Shown: piece by piece, positions 1 to 9,641 of the stretch
How the letters are laid out: every line of letters starts with the position of its first letter
Position numbering within the stretch: the first letter of the stretch is position 1
Source: Acytostelium subglobosum LB1
Taxonomy: Eukaryota; Evosea; Eumycetozoa; Acytosteliales; Acytosteliaceae
NCBI RefSeq assembly: GCF_000787575.1
Contig: NW_012236493.1
Span: 124,001-188,000 of the forward strand
DNA: 64,000 bases
Direction: 5' to 3'
Notes under the pieces: model-generated
Database searches by the model: none
What the model was told of the DNA's origin: nothing
Seen by the model: the letters and a program-made list of their open reading frames with translations, nothing else
Made by a program: the position numbers and the translations under genes

Positions 1-1
1 T

Positions 2-1738
2 AATTGTTATGTTCAACAACAATCCAATGTAGTCAATAGTAATAATAATAATAATATTAATAATAATAATAATAATAACAACTTACTTTATAATCATAAC
101 TTTGAATTCAATGCAGTTGGTTGGAGAGAATATGGTAGATATTTTCGTCTTGGTTACTTCCCTGTGCCCTCGCCAGAGAGTGAACCATCGCGACATGTGG
201 TGGCAATCTATCACAGTAACAATCAACAGTGGAATGGGCTGTTCCAGCCTGTTGACCTGCGCCGTCACACATCATTCCATGGAATGGGCTATTACGAACT
301 TCGCCTTGACGTCGACTACATCAATCTCAACTTGAACGGCAGTCTCAACCTAAAGATGCGCATAAACACTCGTGAGAACGAACCCCAAGATCTCAACGAC
401 ACGAACAACGTATTCACTGTGTTCAATGACAATGGCAATGGACATCATTTATTGCCGGACCTTAATGGCGGTGTGCCAATTGATGTAAAGGATAACATTA
501 CTACATTCTTGGACATGCATCAGAATGACATGGACTCAATCACCTCACGTGCATCATTGGTCATGTACTCAAAGAAGCCCCTCAACTACGTCACCTGCTA
601 CATATACACCGAGCTGACTGGCGTCGCACTCATCACCAACACATCATTCACAGTCACACATGTCAATGATAAGCTCACACCAAGCGTCACGATGAACCTG
701 CCGAGATTCGAGGGTCAGAACATTACAAAGGTGTCTGAGAAGATTGGCGAGGAGTTCAAGATGAGGGACTTGACTTGGGAGAAGCGCATTGTGACACCAT
801 TCTACAAACGATCGACCTATCACTTTGACAGGCACACCGACACTACAATCACTGCACAACTGGACATCACGAGATTCCCAAGATTGTTGCAGTTGTGCCG
901 TCAATGGGATGGCCCCATGTCTGTGGTCATCTACATCAAGGAGGAGAAGGACGTCAGGGAGCTGGACAGGATGATCTTTGAGAACTGGGAGATTGCAAAG
1001 TTGATGGACAAGGCTGATGTTCATCTGGCATACAAGACGAAGGATGAGCGATTCTATCCGATCAATGAGTTGCGCAATGTTGCCATCGAGTTCAGTCGCA
1101 CCAACTACATCTTCACAATCGATGTGGACTTTGTCGTCTCGCCAAATCTGAACAATCACATCCGAGAACAGCTGCACGAAGCCAACTATCCAACCAACAT
1201 CTTTTTCGTTGTGCCAGCAATGGAAATGGATGGATACGCAATGAACAACACCGATATCTTCCCAATGAACAAGTCATCACTGGTCCAACACATCAAGGAT
1301 GGCGAGGCAAGATCAATCTTGGAGTTGGTCTCGCCCGAGGTTCAAGGCCCAACAAAGGTGGACGTTTGGGTGAACTCGACCAAAGCTTACGACGTGAAGT
1401 ATGGCCCACATTGGGAGCCATTTGGAGTAATTCATCGCTCGGCCATCGGGTTTGATCAACGCTTCGCCGGCTACGGCTGGGACAAGGTGTCCCACATCTA
1501 CTATCTTCATCTGCTTGAGTTCAGGTTCATGGTGCTACCCGAGGCATACATGATACACATGGAGCACGCGACGCGCTCCAGTTGGTTCAACAGATCAGCA
1601 GCAGAAGAGGAGTATATTTTCAAGAACTGGTACGAGTCAGTCACAGAGTTCACCTTCAAGTACCTTCCCTCTCTCTTCAATCCCACCGACTTGAAGAAAG
1701 TATCAACGTTGGTACATGACAATGATTGGCTGGTTTGA
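2..1738 (+). CDS. GT49 / LARGE-like glycosyltransferase, 5'-truncated by the window
   Basis: The reading frame is open from the first bases of the window and stops at 1736-1738. The N-terminus, and any signal anchor, lies outside. The visible part is about 578 residues. It opens with an Asn-rich stretch. The C-terminal half resembles the 'glycosyl-transferase for dystroglycan' family (GT49, LARGE-like): a segment beginning WEKRIVTPFYKRSTYHF, a TIDVDFVVSP motif supplying the DxD-type metal/nucleotide-sugar site (nt about 1117-1146), and a late GYGWDK motif. Family members are Golgi type II enzymes that extend glycans; the sugar and acceptor here are unknown. It sits just upstream of a fucosyltransferase, a chitobiase and a second fucosyltransferase, all glycan enzymes. 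Family assignment is fairly sure, substrate is not. Confidence 0.75.
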   Translation, partial: NCYVQQQSNVVNSNNNNNINNNNNNNNLLYNHNFEFNAVGWREYGRYFRLGYFPVPSPESEPSRHVVAIYHSNNQQWNGLFQPVDLRRHTSFHGMGYYELRLDVDYINLNLNGSLNLKMRINTRENEPQDLNDTNNVFTVFNDNGNGHHLLPDLNGGVPIDVKDNITTFLDMHQNDMDSITSRASLVMYSKKPLNYVTCYIYTELTGVALITNTSFTVTHVNDKLTPSVTMNLPRFEGQNITKVSEKIGEEFKMRDLTWEKRIVTPFYKRSTYHFDRHTDTTITAQLDITRFPRLLQLCRQWDGPMSVVIYIKEEKDVRELDRMIFENWEIAKLMDKADVHLAYKTKDERFYPINELRNVAIEFSRTNYIFTIDVDFVVSPNLNNHIREQLHEANYPTNIFFVVPAMEMDGYAMNNTDIFPMNKSSLVQHIKDGEARSILELVSPEVQGPTKVDVWVNSTKAYDVKYGPHWEPFGVIHRSAIGFDQRFAGYGWDKVSHIYYLHLLEFRFMVLPEAYMIHMEHATRSSWFNRSAAEEEYIFKNWYESVTEFTFKYLPSLFNPTDLKKVSTLVHDNDWLV

Positions 1739-2181
1739 TTGATATATACTGACATTTATAATAAAAATAATAATACAAATATAAGTTAACTTCTTGGGTA
1801 TTATTATACCTTTACTATTTTAGGATATAGATGTGTCATTATCAACCTTGTCTGATTTTCTACGGATTGTCCATGATTTTTTAATTTAACCGCAATCCGA
1901 ATCTACCTAGATTCGGTCAACAAGACAAACAATCTAGATCTAGAATCATAATCCTGGTAATCAATGTTAGTTTTGTTGAACTACACAGACTATTTATCTT
2001 AGTATTTAAATGAGACACCTCACAAGCACAAAAAACAACAAGCTAATTGAAAAACTCAAAAAGAAGACGTTGCAACCATTCTTCGTCATTCAGTATTTAG
2101 TATCAGTAATATATAAATGTGGAACAAGTAATCTTTTATTCAGATATATAATTATATATTGGTTTAGTTATTTATTAATTA
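1739..2181. other. Intergenic spacer
   Basis: AT-rich spacer between two plus-strand genes. A short open frame at 2010-2222 overlaps the next gene's start in another frame. It has no recognisable domain and looks like chance. I see no RNA gene or other element here. Confidence 0.6.
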
Positions 2182-3444
2182 ATGTTATCTTCAATATTGA
2201 ACAAAAAGAATATTCTAATTAAAGTAGGACTTTTATTTGTATTTATAATAACATTATTGATATTATGGAGTCCACTACTACAACAACAAGATACATTGAC
2301 TAATAATGTTGACCATAGCAAGGATAACTCCAAACCCGATGATGATCAAGATCAACGACAACAACAACAATCACAACAACCACTATTATTTCTATTTGCA
2401 ACACCTGAATGGGGAACACCAACATGGAGACAGGGCAATTATAGTTGTGGAACGAACCGTACTGTTTTGACTACGACCTACGAAATGTCAAGTTTGAAGC
2501 AGGCCAATGGTCTATTCTACTTCGCATCGGACATGACGGAGGGATCATCATATTCGAATGATCAGTGGAAGATCAAACTACCTTCACCAGACAAACAAAT
2601 CACAGTGATCTATGGGGTGGAGTCACCTCTCAATCCCTATGGCTATTGCTTTAGGACACCAGGATGTATTGAGTACTTCAACTGGACAATAGGATACATG
2701 CCTCGACCATTCAATGACCTAAGAGAGTCATATTTTCACACCGAGGACTATGACAAGTTCCTCGCACAAGAGCTGGAAACTCCATTCAACTTTCAAACAA
2801 ATGTAATGGCGAGCAAAGAGCCTGGTAAAGTGGCATCGTGGCTCAATAGTCAATGTGAAGCACTGAATGGCAATGGAAAGGACAGTGATCGAGTAGAATT
2901 CATGCGAAGAGTCATGTCCAAGATCCATGTCGACAGTTATGGATCATGTATACACAACGCAAACATGCCTCCTGGTGGAGATCGTGGCGGACATGACATA
3001 TTCGAGGCCAAAATCAAGGTGATCAAGAAGTACAAGTTCTACTTTGCCCTAGAGAATAGTAACTGTCCTCATTACATCACCGAGAAGGTACTCCATTGTC
3101 TGTTCAATGGTGTTGTGCCAGTGTACCTGGGTCACGAGACCACATTGCAGTACATGCCACCTGGATCATATATATATGCTAAGGACTTCAACTCAACGCA
3201 GGACCTGGTGGATAGGCTGAACTACCTCGATCACAATGATACAGAGTATCGAAAGTACTTTGCATGGCGCGAGGATATCAACGTGGTCAAACAATGGTCT
3301 TCAGCATTCAGTGTCAACGATCCCATGTGTGACCTCTACCGTCTGTACACACAGTTCCAGAACAACATGGATACCTTCCCCAGGAAGCACGCCTCTGCTG
3401 ATCCAGAGATAGTATTATGTCCACCAGCATACGATCNTTATTAA
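2182..3444 (+). CDS. GT10 alpha-1,3-fucosyltransferase paralogue A
   Basis: Single-exon gene of 420 residues. It is built like a Golgi type II enzyme: a short cytoplasmic tail, a hydrophobic anchor at about residues 14-32, an Asp/Gln-rich stem, then the catalytic region. The C-terminal half carries the GT10 signature (FYFALENSNCPHYITEK followed by GVVPVYLG, about residues 286-320), the conserved alpha-1,3-fucosyltransferase donor-binding region. It would transfer fucose from GDP-fucose to a GlcNAc-containing glycan; the acceptor is unknown. It is closely similar to the gene at 5035-6315 over the whole catalytic part. Position 3437 is an N, leaving the penultimate residue ambiguous. An AATAAA lies at 3447-3452. 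The stop is only 40 bp from the tail of the opposing chitobiase gene. Confidence 0.87.
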   Translation: MLSSILNKKNILIKVGLLFVFIITLLILWSPLLQQQDTLTNNVDHSKDNSKPDDDQDQRQQQQSQQPLLFLFATPEWGTPTWRQGNYSCGTNRTVLTTTYEMSSLKQANGLFYFASDMTEGSSYSNDQWKIKLPSPDKQITVIYGVESPLNPYGYCFRTPGCIEYFNWTIGYMPRPFNDLRESYFHTEDYDKFLAQELETPFNFQTNVMASKEPGKVASWLNSQCEALNGNGKDSDRVEFMRRVMSKIHVDSYGSCIHNANMPPGGDRGGHDIFEAKIKVIKKYKFYFALENSNCPHYITEKVLHCLFNGVVPVYLGHETTLQYMPPGSYIYAKDFNSTQDLVDRLNYLDHNDTEYRKYFAWREDINVVKQWSSAFSVNDPMCDLYRLYTQFQNNMDTFPRKHASADPEIVLCPPAYDXY

Positions 3445-3484
3445 ATAATAAAGTTGGATCAATTGATTGATTGACCTTTATATC

Positions 3485-4609
3485 TTAAGAGAAGAATGAG
3501 TTCATTGCATCCCACATCATCTGGGTTTCAGTTGGTTGAGCGGTGGATAGGAAGTCCAGGACCCAGACACTGACACCGCGAAGACCTAACTTCTTGGCCA
3601 TCGACACTTTGATTGATAGTGACTCGGGGTTGTCATACCAAACTTGGTTGAGCTGACCACTCTCCAACATGTAGTTGAAGAATGGCGATGACAGCTCATC
3701 AGACCATAGCTCTCCCGTTGAGACGAGAGATTGATTGGCTAACATTTCGACGATTTGACTATAGGGAAACTGCTTTCCAGCTGCATCACTGCAGTTGACG
3801 CCGAGGAATGGCACCAAAGCAATGGGACAGACAATGGTGTCGATGCTCAACGAGTCGCCCAAGCATTGGTATGTGTATCCGTACCATGGCACGGCCATCA
3901 CCAGTTTGTTGGCGGGCACACCAATGTTTGTAAAGTTGATCATTCCCTGGGTGACGAGGTCCAGTGGCGAGTTGGCTGATGCCGTGCATTGATCACTAAA
4001 CACTTGGCTGCGCAGATCATAGTCCATCACGACGAGAAAGTCGGTCGCCTGCGACAGTCCGAAAAAGTCGTAGCAACGGCCATCTATGCAGTTGGGCGAC
4101 CAGGAGACGTCGGCCGTCACCTGGTAGTTAGGGTTCACCTGTTTGAACTCGTAGGTGGTCTGTGCGATAAAGGCCGTGAGCAGGGCGCTGGTCAGGGTCA
4201 TGTTGGGCCAGATAGGGTCCTCAATGTCAAAGTTAATGCCATCAAAGTTGTTCTCCTGTACCCATTGTATTTGCTGTTGGATCCATTGCTCTTGCGCTTG
4301 GGTATTGCCCAGCTGATCGATTGGGAATGCGACACCATTGACCAAGCGCACATTGTGGCTGTGTGCCACACATAACAACTGTGGGTCAATGTTATAGTAT
4401 ACTCCTAGAGTTGTAAGATGACTCCAATCGAACTGTTCATAGTTTGGTCCAGTCGTGAAGCCTAAGAACTCTTGTCTAGGTCCAACCGTCAGAGGTTGAC
4501 ATAATGAGGTATCTGAGCAAGGACATGCTGCTGCCGCCGCCGCTGCTGCAACAACAGTGTGTGACATTGTTATCACAACAACAACTATAAATAACAACAC
4601 TTGTTTCAT
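3485..4609 (-). CDS. ctbs: Di-N-acetylchitobiase-like GH18 glycosidase
   Basis: Single-exon gene of 374 residues. A signal peptide (hydrophobic run, residues about 3-20, followed by an Ala run) predicts entry to the secretory/lysosomal route. The catalytic GH18 motif DxxDxDxE appears as FDGINFDIEDP around residue 145, with the last Glu as acid. Downstream segments such as VMDYDLRS and VPWYGY also match lysosomal chitobiase. The enzyme cleaves the GlcNAc-beta-1,4-GlcNAc core left after breakdown of N-glycans, from the reducing end. It lies between two fucosyltransferase paralogues, tail-to-tail with the first and head-to-head with the second. Length fits the chitobiase subfamily (about 370-385 aa). 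Secreted chitinase-like function is the main alternative. Confidence 0.88.
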   Translation of the reverse strand: MKQVLLFIVVVVITMSHTVVAAAAAAAACPCSDTSLCQPLTVGPRQEFLGFTTGPNYEQFDWSHLTTLGVYYNIDPQLLCVAHSHNVRLVNGVAFPIDQLGNTQAQEQWIQQQIQWVQENNFDGINFDIEDPIWPNMTLTSALLTAFIAQTTYEFKQVNPNYQVTADVSWSPNCIDGRCYDFFGLSQATDFLVVMDYDLRSQVFSDQCTASANSPLDLVTQGMINFTNIGVPANKLVMAVPWYGYTYQCLGDSLSIDTIVCPIALVPFLGVNCSDAAGKQFPYSQIVEMLANQSLVSTGELWSDELSSPFFNYMLESGQLNQVWYDNPESLSIKVSMAKKLGLRGVSVWVLDFLSTAQPTETQMMWDAMNSFFS

Positions 4610-5034
4610 CTTTAGTGTATTTATTTATATATATATATATTTAGTAGAGATAATATAGTTTAAACTCTTTTAAATTGATTGAATGAATTAGGAAGGAGTG
4701 ATTGTGTTTGAGTGGGGTGAACATAAATTGAAATTAAATGTTAAAGTTAGTTAATTTAGAGTTGAATGTCTTCAAGAATAGATATTTTGTTCAGATCGAT
4801 CATTACAGTCATTGCAAAGTGTAAGTGAGGTCAATGTCCTAAAAAGGAATAAGTCGGGTTGACATCATGTCCAAACATGATAACTTCGCCCCCACTTCAA
4901 AAAACTAAAACAAGTTGACAGTCAACGTCTGTCTGACTTATTCATTGTTTTCTAGTTGTAGCATTCATGTTGTACAGATAAAGATAAAAATAGATAGATA
5001 GATAGAATATATAATATTATAATAGAAAGAGAAG
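4610..5034. other. Divergent promoter region, chitobiase / fucosyltransferase B
   Basis: 425-bp spacer between two divergently transcribed genes, so it should carry both promoters. It is AT-rich with a TA run near 4620-4640 and a GATA tetranucleotide run near 4987-5004. A G-rich/T-rich block around 4710 and a C-rich block at 4889-4896 are the only GC islands. I cannot assign specific factor sites. Confidence 0.5.
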
Positions 5035-6315
5035 ATGAGGATCATGAATATAATAGCCAGTACAGCAACAAGATATAGGATATTGATAGGTGTTGTTTTG
5101 TTACTTTCACTATATCTCACTGTTTCATGGATAGTACTATCTGACAACAACAAGGAGACAATCGTAATAGATACAATAGAGGCAACACCTCACACAGCGG
5201 CACCATCTACAAACAGCAACAACAACGATTACAATTTTAAACATGGCAATGACTCTGTATTGTTCTTGTTGGGCAATAATGAATGGGGCAAACCATCTTT
5301 ATATGAAGGCTTTAGCAAGTGTGGACACGATCGTAATGTGCTCGAGTTTACATACAACAGGTCGCGCATCAATGAAGCGGATGGCATCTTCTACTTTGCC
5401 TCGGACATTGACACGTTTGCACCAACTGGCACCTGGCAGGTCAACATGCCACACCCTGACCGCCAGGTCAAGGTGTTGTTTGGCGCCGAGTCGGCAGCCA
5501 ACAAGAACGGCTTTTGCTTTGGCAAACCCAGCTGCATCGAGTACTTCAACTGGACGATCTACTTCCTGCCTTATCCACATTCAGATATCATTGAGTCATA
5601 TCTATACAAGCCCGATTTCGACAAGTTCTACGCACGCGAGCTCGAGTCACCATTCGACTTTGAGGGCGCAATGCAGTTGAAGGAGCCTGGTCGTGTGGCA
5701 TCGTGGTTCACCACCATTTGCAATGATCCGGATTCTCCAACCGAGGATGAGGGCGAGCGCGTCAAGTTCATGCGCCGCGTCATGAACAAGATGCATGTCG
5801 ACAGCTATGGAAGGTGTCTACACAACAAGGATGAGCCACCCGAGGGAGGGCGATATAGCAGCAAACGAGACGAAATCAAGATACAGGTGATGAAGACATA
5901 CAAGTTCAACTTTGCACTGGAGAACACAAACTGTCCATATTACTTCACGGAGAAGGCTCTGCATTGTTTGATGAATGGTATCGTGCCCGTGTATTTAGGC
6001 CACGAGACAAATTTGCAGTACATGCCACCTGGATCATATATATATATTAAGGATTTCAAGAATATCGATGCTTTGGTCGAAAGACTACATTACCTGGATC
6101 ACAATGACACAGAGTATCGAAAGTATTTTGAATGGCGAGAGAATCCAGAGACATTAAGGAAATGGGGCGATGTATTCTATAAGAACAATGCATTGTGCGA
6201 TCTCTATTCCCTATACATCAAGTTTAGAAAAAACATGGATACCTTTCCCCGGAAGCATGCCACTGCCGATCCAAACTTAATTACTTGTCCACAAGCATTT
6301 AAATCAATCGAATAA
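5035..6315 (+). CDS. GT10 alpha-1,3-fucosyltransferase paralogue B
   Basis: Single-exon gene of 426 residues and clear paralogue of the gene at 2182-3444. Type II topology: anchor at about residues 14-32, stem, catalytic region. Shared blocks include SCIEYFNWTI, FMRRVM followed by MHVDSYG, the GT10 motif FNFALENTNCPYYFTEK with GIVPVYLG, LQYMPPGSYIY, and the C-terminal NMDTFPRKHA. The DNA of this copy is more GC-rich in its middle third than copy A. Expected reaction is transfer of fucose from GDP-fucose to a GlcNAc acceptor in the Golgi. The pair looks like a local duplication, now separated by the chitobiase gene. Confidence 0.87.
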   Translation: MRIMNIIASTATRYRILIGVVLLLSLYLTVSWIVLSDNNKETIVIDTIEATPHTAAPSTNSNNNDYNFKHGNDSVLFLLGNNEWGKPSLYEGFSKCGHDRNVLEFTYNRSRINEADGIFYFASDIDTFAPTGTWQVNMPHPDRQVKVLFGAESAANKNGFCFGKPSCIEYFNWTIYFLPYPHSDIIESYLYKPDFDKFYARELESPFDFEGAMQLKEPGRVASWFTTICNDPDSPTEDEGERVKFMRRVMNKMHVDSYGRCLHNKDEPPEGGRYSSKRDEIKIQVMKTYKFNFALENTNCPYYFTEKALHCLMNGIVPVYLGHETNLQYMPPGSYIYIKDFKNIDALVERLHYLDHNDTEYRKYFEWRENPETLRKWGDVFYKNNALCDLYSLYIKFRKNMDTFPRKHATADPNLITCPQAFKSIE

Positions 6316-6655
6316 TAATAAGACCAACTCAGTTACCATAAGTCCAACAAATATTATTATTATTCCACAAGTAGTAGCAATGATAAGGATTTAATATTAT
6401 TTTATTGATTGATTAATTGATTGGATTGAGACTGGGTGTGTGATTGAGTGGACACCAACCACATCCAATCAATCACAAATAATTATTAACTTCTCCTTGT
6501 ACTTGTGGTTGTTACCTTCAATGGTAACTCATACCTATCCTTGGTTAACATTACCATATATAGGTAACATTACCATAATCTTCGACATTCATGATTTAGT
6601 CTACTCCTTCTCATTGTTTTTTTTATGTTATTTTATTATTCCATATTGTAATACA

Positions 6656-7555
6656 ATGGCCAATTATTATTATTCAATAATTTTATTATTATTTACTTTA
6701 GTTGTATTATCCAATTGTTTGGATAGAGACCAGACATTGGCTAATCCTTTATCATTATCTGCTTATGTTGATAAATATTATTATACCAAACAATTAGAGT
6801 CATCAACATCATGGTCACTAATACCTGTGAATGGTGAAGATAATGCAATCACAATTGATACCATGTCCTATGGCACAAATAACATATCATTGATAAAGAT
6901 GGTACCTTTCAAAGATGTGATAGTCTATGGAAGAGTGGAATATGACCACCAAGTAACGCTATATGCAAGGTTTGTAATCAAACATGTCTTCCAGGTGCTC
7001 CCATTGACCTCTGAAGATGCGTCTGTTCGCTCCGGAAACATATACTTCATTGAGAAGACTAATGAGTAAGTGTAGAGTCATACCATGCTCTCTTGTCTTT
7101 CTATCCTAACGATTCAATTATGTTATAGAGCCAGTTATGAAGCCAACTTACTTAATAGAGTAAATGAAACAGTGAAGACAAGAGGTCTTACTGAGCCTTA
7201 CACAAGCTACTCTCACTTTGATGGCAAGTGGATGTACAGGCTGTTGTTCAGCACCAAAGAGCCTTTCAAAGCATTGCTTCAGGCAAAGATAATCAATGAC
7301 ACTATTGTTGGCACGGCCATCTATGTGAACATTGCCGAGCCGCCATCTGAATGTCCGCCATTGGTTGAAGGTTTTTGTGTCAAAGGATATGTTCGCGTAT
7401 ATGATAGACGTGCCAATCGGTGTATACACTATGATGGGTGTACCAAGTCTGGTCCATGCGTCGATGACATTCCAATATGTGTTCCAGGCTACGATCTAGT
7501 ATCGATACCATCACGACCAAATGGTTGTAACATGTATTATTGTGATCCATCATAA
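6656..7555 (+). CDS. Secreted Cys-containing protein, one intron, function unknown
   Basis: Two exons: 6656-7065 and 7129-7555, with intron donor GTAAG, a CTAAC branch-like site and TAG acceptor. The spliced product is about 278 residues. The ATG at 6656 is chosen because it opens directly into a signal peptide (residues about 6-20). Frame is open further upstream, but without signal-like character. The middle part has no recognised domain. The last about 70 residues hold most of the cysteines, in short C-x(n)-C loops ending PNGCNMYYCDP, suggesting a small disulfide-bonded extracellular module. I do not recognise the family. Confidence 0.7.
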
Positions 7556-7779
7556 TGAATGAAACAATGATATTGAAGATCATCAATGAATGAGAAAGTT
7601 GAAATCGAAATTGAGATTAACATTCACACCTTCTCAATTGATTATTATTCATTCATTCATTTGCGCGCGACACGACACTTAATAAGTTATAACAACTTTG
7701 ATACATATACAACTGTATCAATTAGTTAGTAGTAGAAGTAGTAGTAGACAAGTACGTACTCATATAGATCTAATATATA

Positions 7780-8372
7780 ATGCCAAAGATAAAGACAAAG
7801 AGAACGAAGAAGGCACCTGTAGGATGGGAACTCATTTCACCTACACTTGACGAATTCAATCAAAAGATGAGAGATGGTATGTTCAAACAATCAAGCGTGT
7901 CTAAAGATGATGTAGATACTCTACAACAATGTCTAATACATGTACCTTACTTACTCATCCATAAACTACCACTACAACAATAACAACTTTGTTACATTGA
8001 TGTACCTTCAACAATCGATAACTGTTAGCTGAAAATGAGCCACATGAAGGAAAGAGAAAGACAGAGATAATGTGGCCAATATTTAGGATACATCATCAAC
8101 AATCGCGATATATATACGAGATGTTCTATAAGAAGAATGAGATCACTCGAGAACTCTATGAGTATTGTCTGAACGAAGGTCATGCTGACAAGAATCTGAT
8201 CGCCAAGTGGAAGAAGAACGGATACGAGCGACTGTGCTGTCTGCCCTGCATTCAAACCAAGGATCACAACTTTGCCACATGTATCTGTAGAATACCCAAG
8301 GACAAGCTGGACGATGGACGCATTGTGGAATGCGTATCTTGTGGATGTAAGGGTTGCGCGACTGGTGATTAA
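7780..8372 (+). CDS. bud31: BUD31/G10 pre-mRNA splicing factor
   Basis: Two exons, 7780-7876 and 8029-8372, giving 146 residues, close to the 144 of animal BUD31. Exon 1 encodes the invariant start [19 protein letters not shown]. Exon 2 resumes at the conserved [11 protein letters not shown] block and continues through [20 protein letters not shown] to the Cys-rich zinc-cluster C-terminus ([34 protein letters not shown]). BUD31 is a core nuclear protein of the spliceosome around the U2/U6 active site. An open frame running past the donor to 7983 is read-through of the intron. Family assignment is certain from near end-to-end conservation. Confidence 0.96.
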
Positions 8373-9641
8373 CATGTCGATCATCCATTGGACAGTTTAT
8401 TTGTTTGATTGATTGATCGAACGAAAGTTTGATTGATTGATTGAGAGATGGATAGATAGATATATAGATTGCAATGACTGGCGCGACACCCAAGGCCTTG
8501 ACTGGTAGCACAAGCAACCGGATAGGTCCCTGCCCTGCCCGGTCCTAACAGCCCCCAGCCTAGTACCAACAACAACAAACTACAACATGGTCAATGTCAC
8601 CTGACTGCCTCTTCCTGGGCCAACCTACACATAAATAACCTTGACAAATCTCAAGGTTGGACAACAATTCTGTTGTTGATGTTTGTCCGACGACGACACT
8701 AACATATCTCAATGGCACCATCAATTAGAATCTCCTATTCAACGCGGTTGTTTTGTGGTCCCCCATTTCATTCCATTTAGATTGATATTGGGGTCGAGGC
8801 TTTCGGAGGCCTCCAGGGCCAACCAAACACGATTTTTTAACCACTTTTTAGACTTTTTCGATCAAATTGATGGGCTTCACGATCACCAACGGATCATTAA
8901 TTGAATCTATTCAGTTAGTTGGGGCGGACGACAACGACACGGGCGGTGAAATGGGATGGATGACGGTGGAGAGACAGAGAATCACGTGTTGTGTAGGTAC
9001 ACTATCACATTTGCATGGTAGATGATGTTATATTTGCGTCTTTACTACCTAAATGGAGTGAATTCACACACCAACTTCCAGTCCAATCCAATCACATCAA
9101 CAATGATCAATGTTTACACACAACCCTCATCGTCAGTGGAGAGACAGACAGGGCAGTTGTATGTTGTGTGGCCCTACCCTGCCAGGATGGAGTTAGGTGA
9201 TAGATGCATTGCATTGCTGTTACGTACTTGGATCGTCCGACTGTTGCCTCCAACAACAATGTAGTGGTGTAGTGTGTGTGGTCTGGTCTGTCTTGGCGTT
9301 GGCATCAGCTTCCTCAACAATCCCATTGGCAGCTCAAAGACTTGAAATACTAATTCCCATCATTCCCTGTTGAGTAGTAGATATTATCTCTATAATCGAA
9401 TAGAGAGAGAGTGAGAGAGAGCGAGAGAGAGAGGGACCCAATTGTACCATCACTACCTTTTACACCAAAGTATGTATGATCGATTGATTGATTGTCGGGC
9501 CATCAACATCCATCACATATCCAATGTCTGACATTGATGATGTGTACATGGTCCAGACCAAGGACATGAATACTAACGACCATTCATTCATTCATTCAAT
9601 CAATCAGACTCAGTAATATTATAAACAAACAAACAATCATC
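8373..9641. other. Long intergenic region with hairpins and a GA-rich tract
   Basis: About 1.27 kb with no convincing gene. It contains ATTG/GATA tetranucleotide runs (8408-8470) and two adjacent hairpins at 8637-8688. Other features are a GGAGGCCTCC palindrome near 8804, a GA-rich tract at about 9403-9436 and runs of ATTC/CATT just before the next gene. Short open frames here lack domain content. It is probably the 5' regulatory region of the receptor gene at 9642, possibly with an unannotated RNA. Confidence 0.5.
9403..9436. repeat. GA-rich simple repeat
   Basis: Interrupted (GA)n tract about 200 bp upstream of the receptor-like gene start. It is purine-only on the plus strand. Such tracts often sit in promoters, but no function can be read from the sequence. 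Confidence 0.8.

Noticed and set aside
644-1177. 177-codon minus-strand frame inside the GT49 gene
   Set aside because: Its frame mirrors the coding strand; the plus strand has clear glycosyltransferase motifs.
2010-2222. 70-codon plus-strand frame before the first fucosyltransferase
   Set aside because: It is AT-driven, overlaps the real start in another frame and has no recognisable features.
7877-7983. Continuation of BUD31 exon 1 as a 67-residue protein
   Set aside because: The extension is intron read-through; the conserved BUD31 sequence resumes only at 8029.
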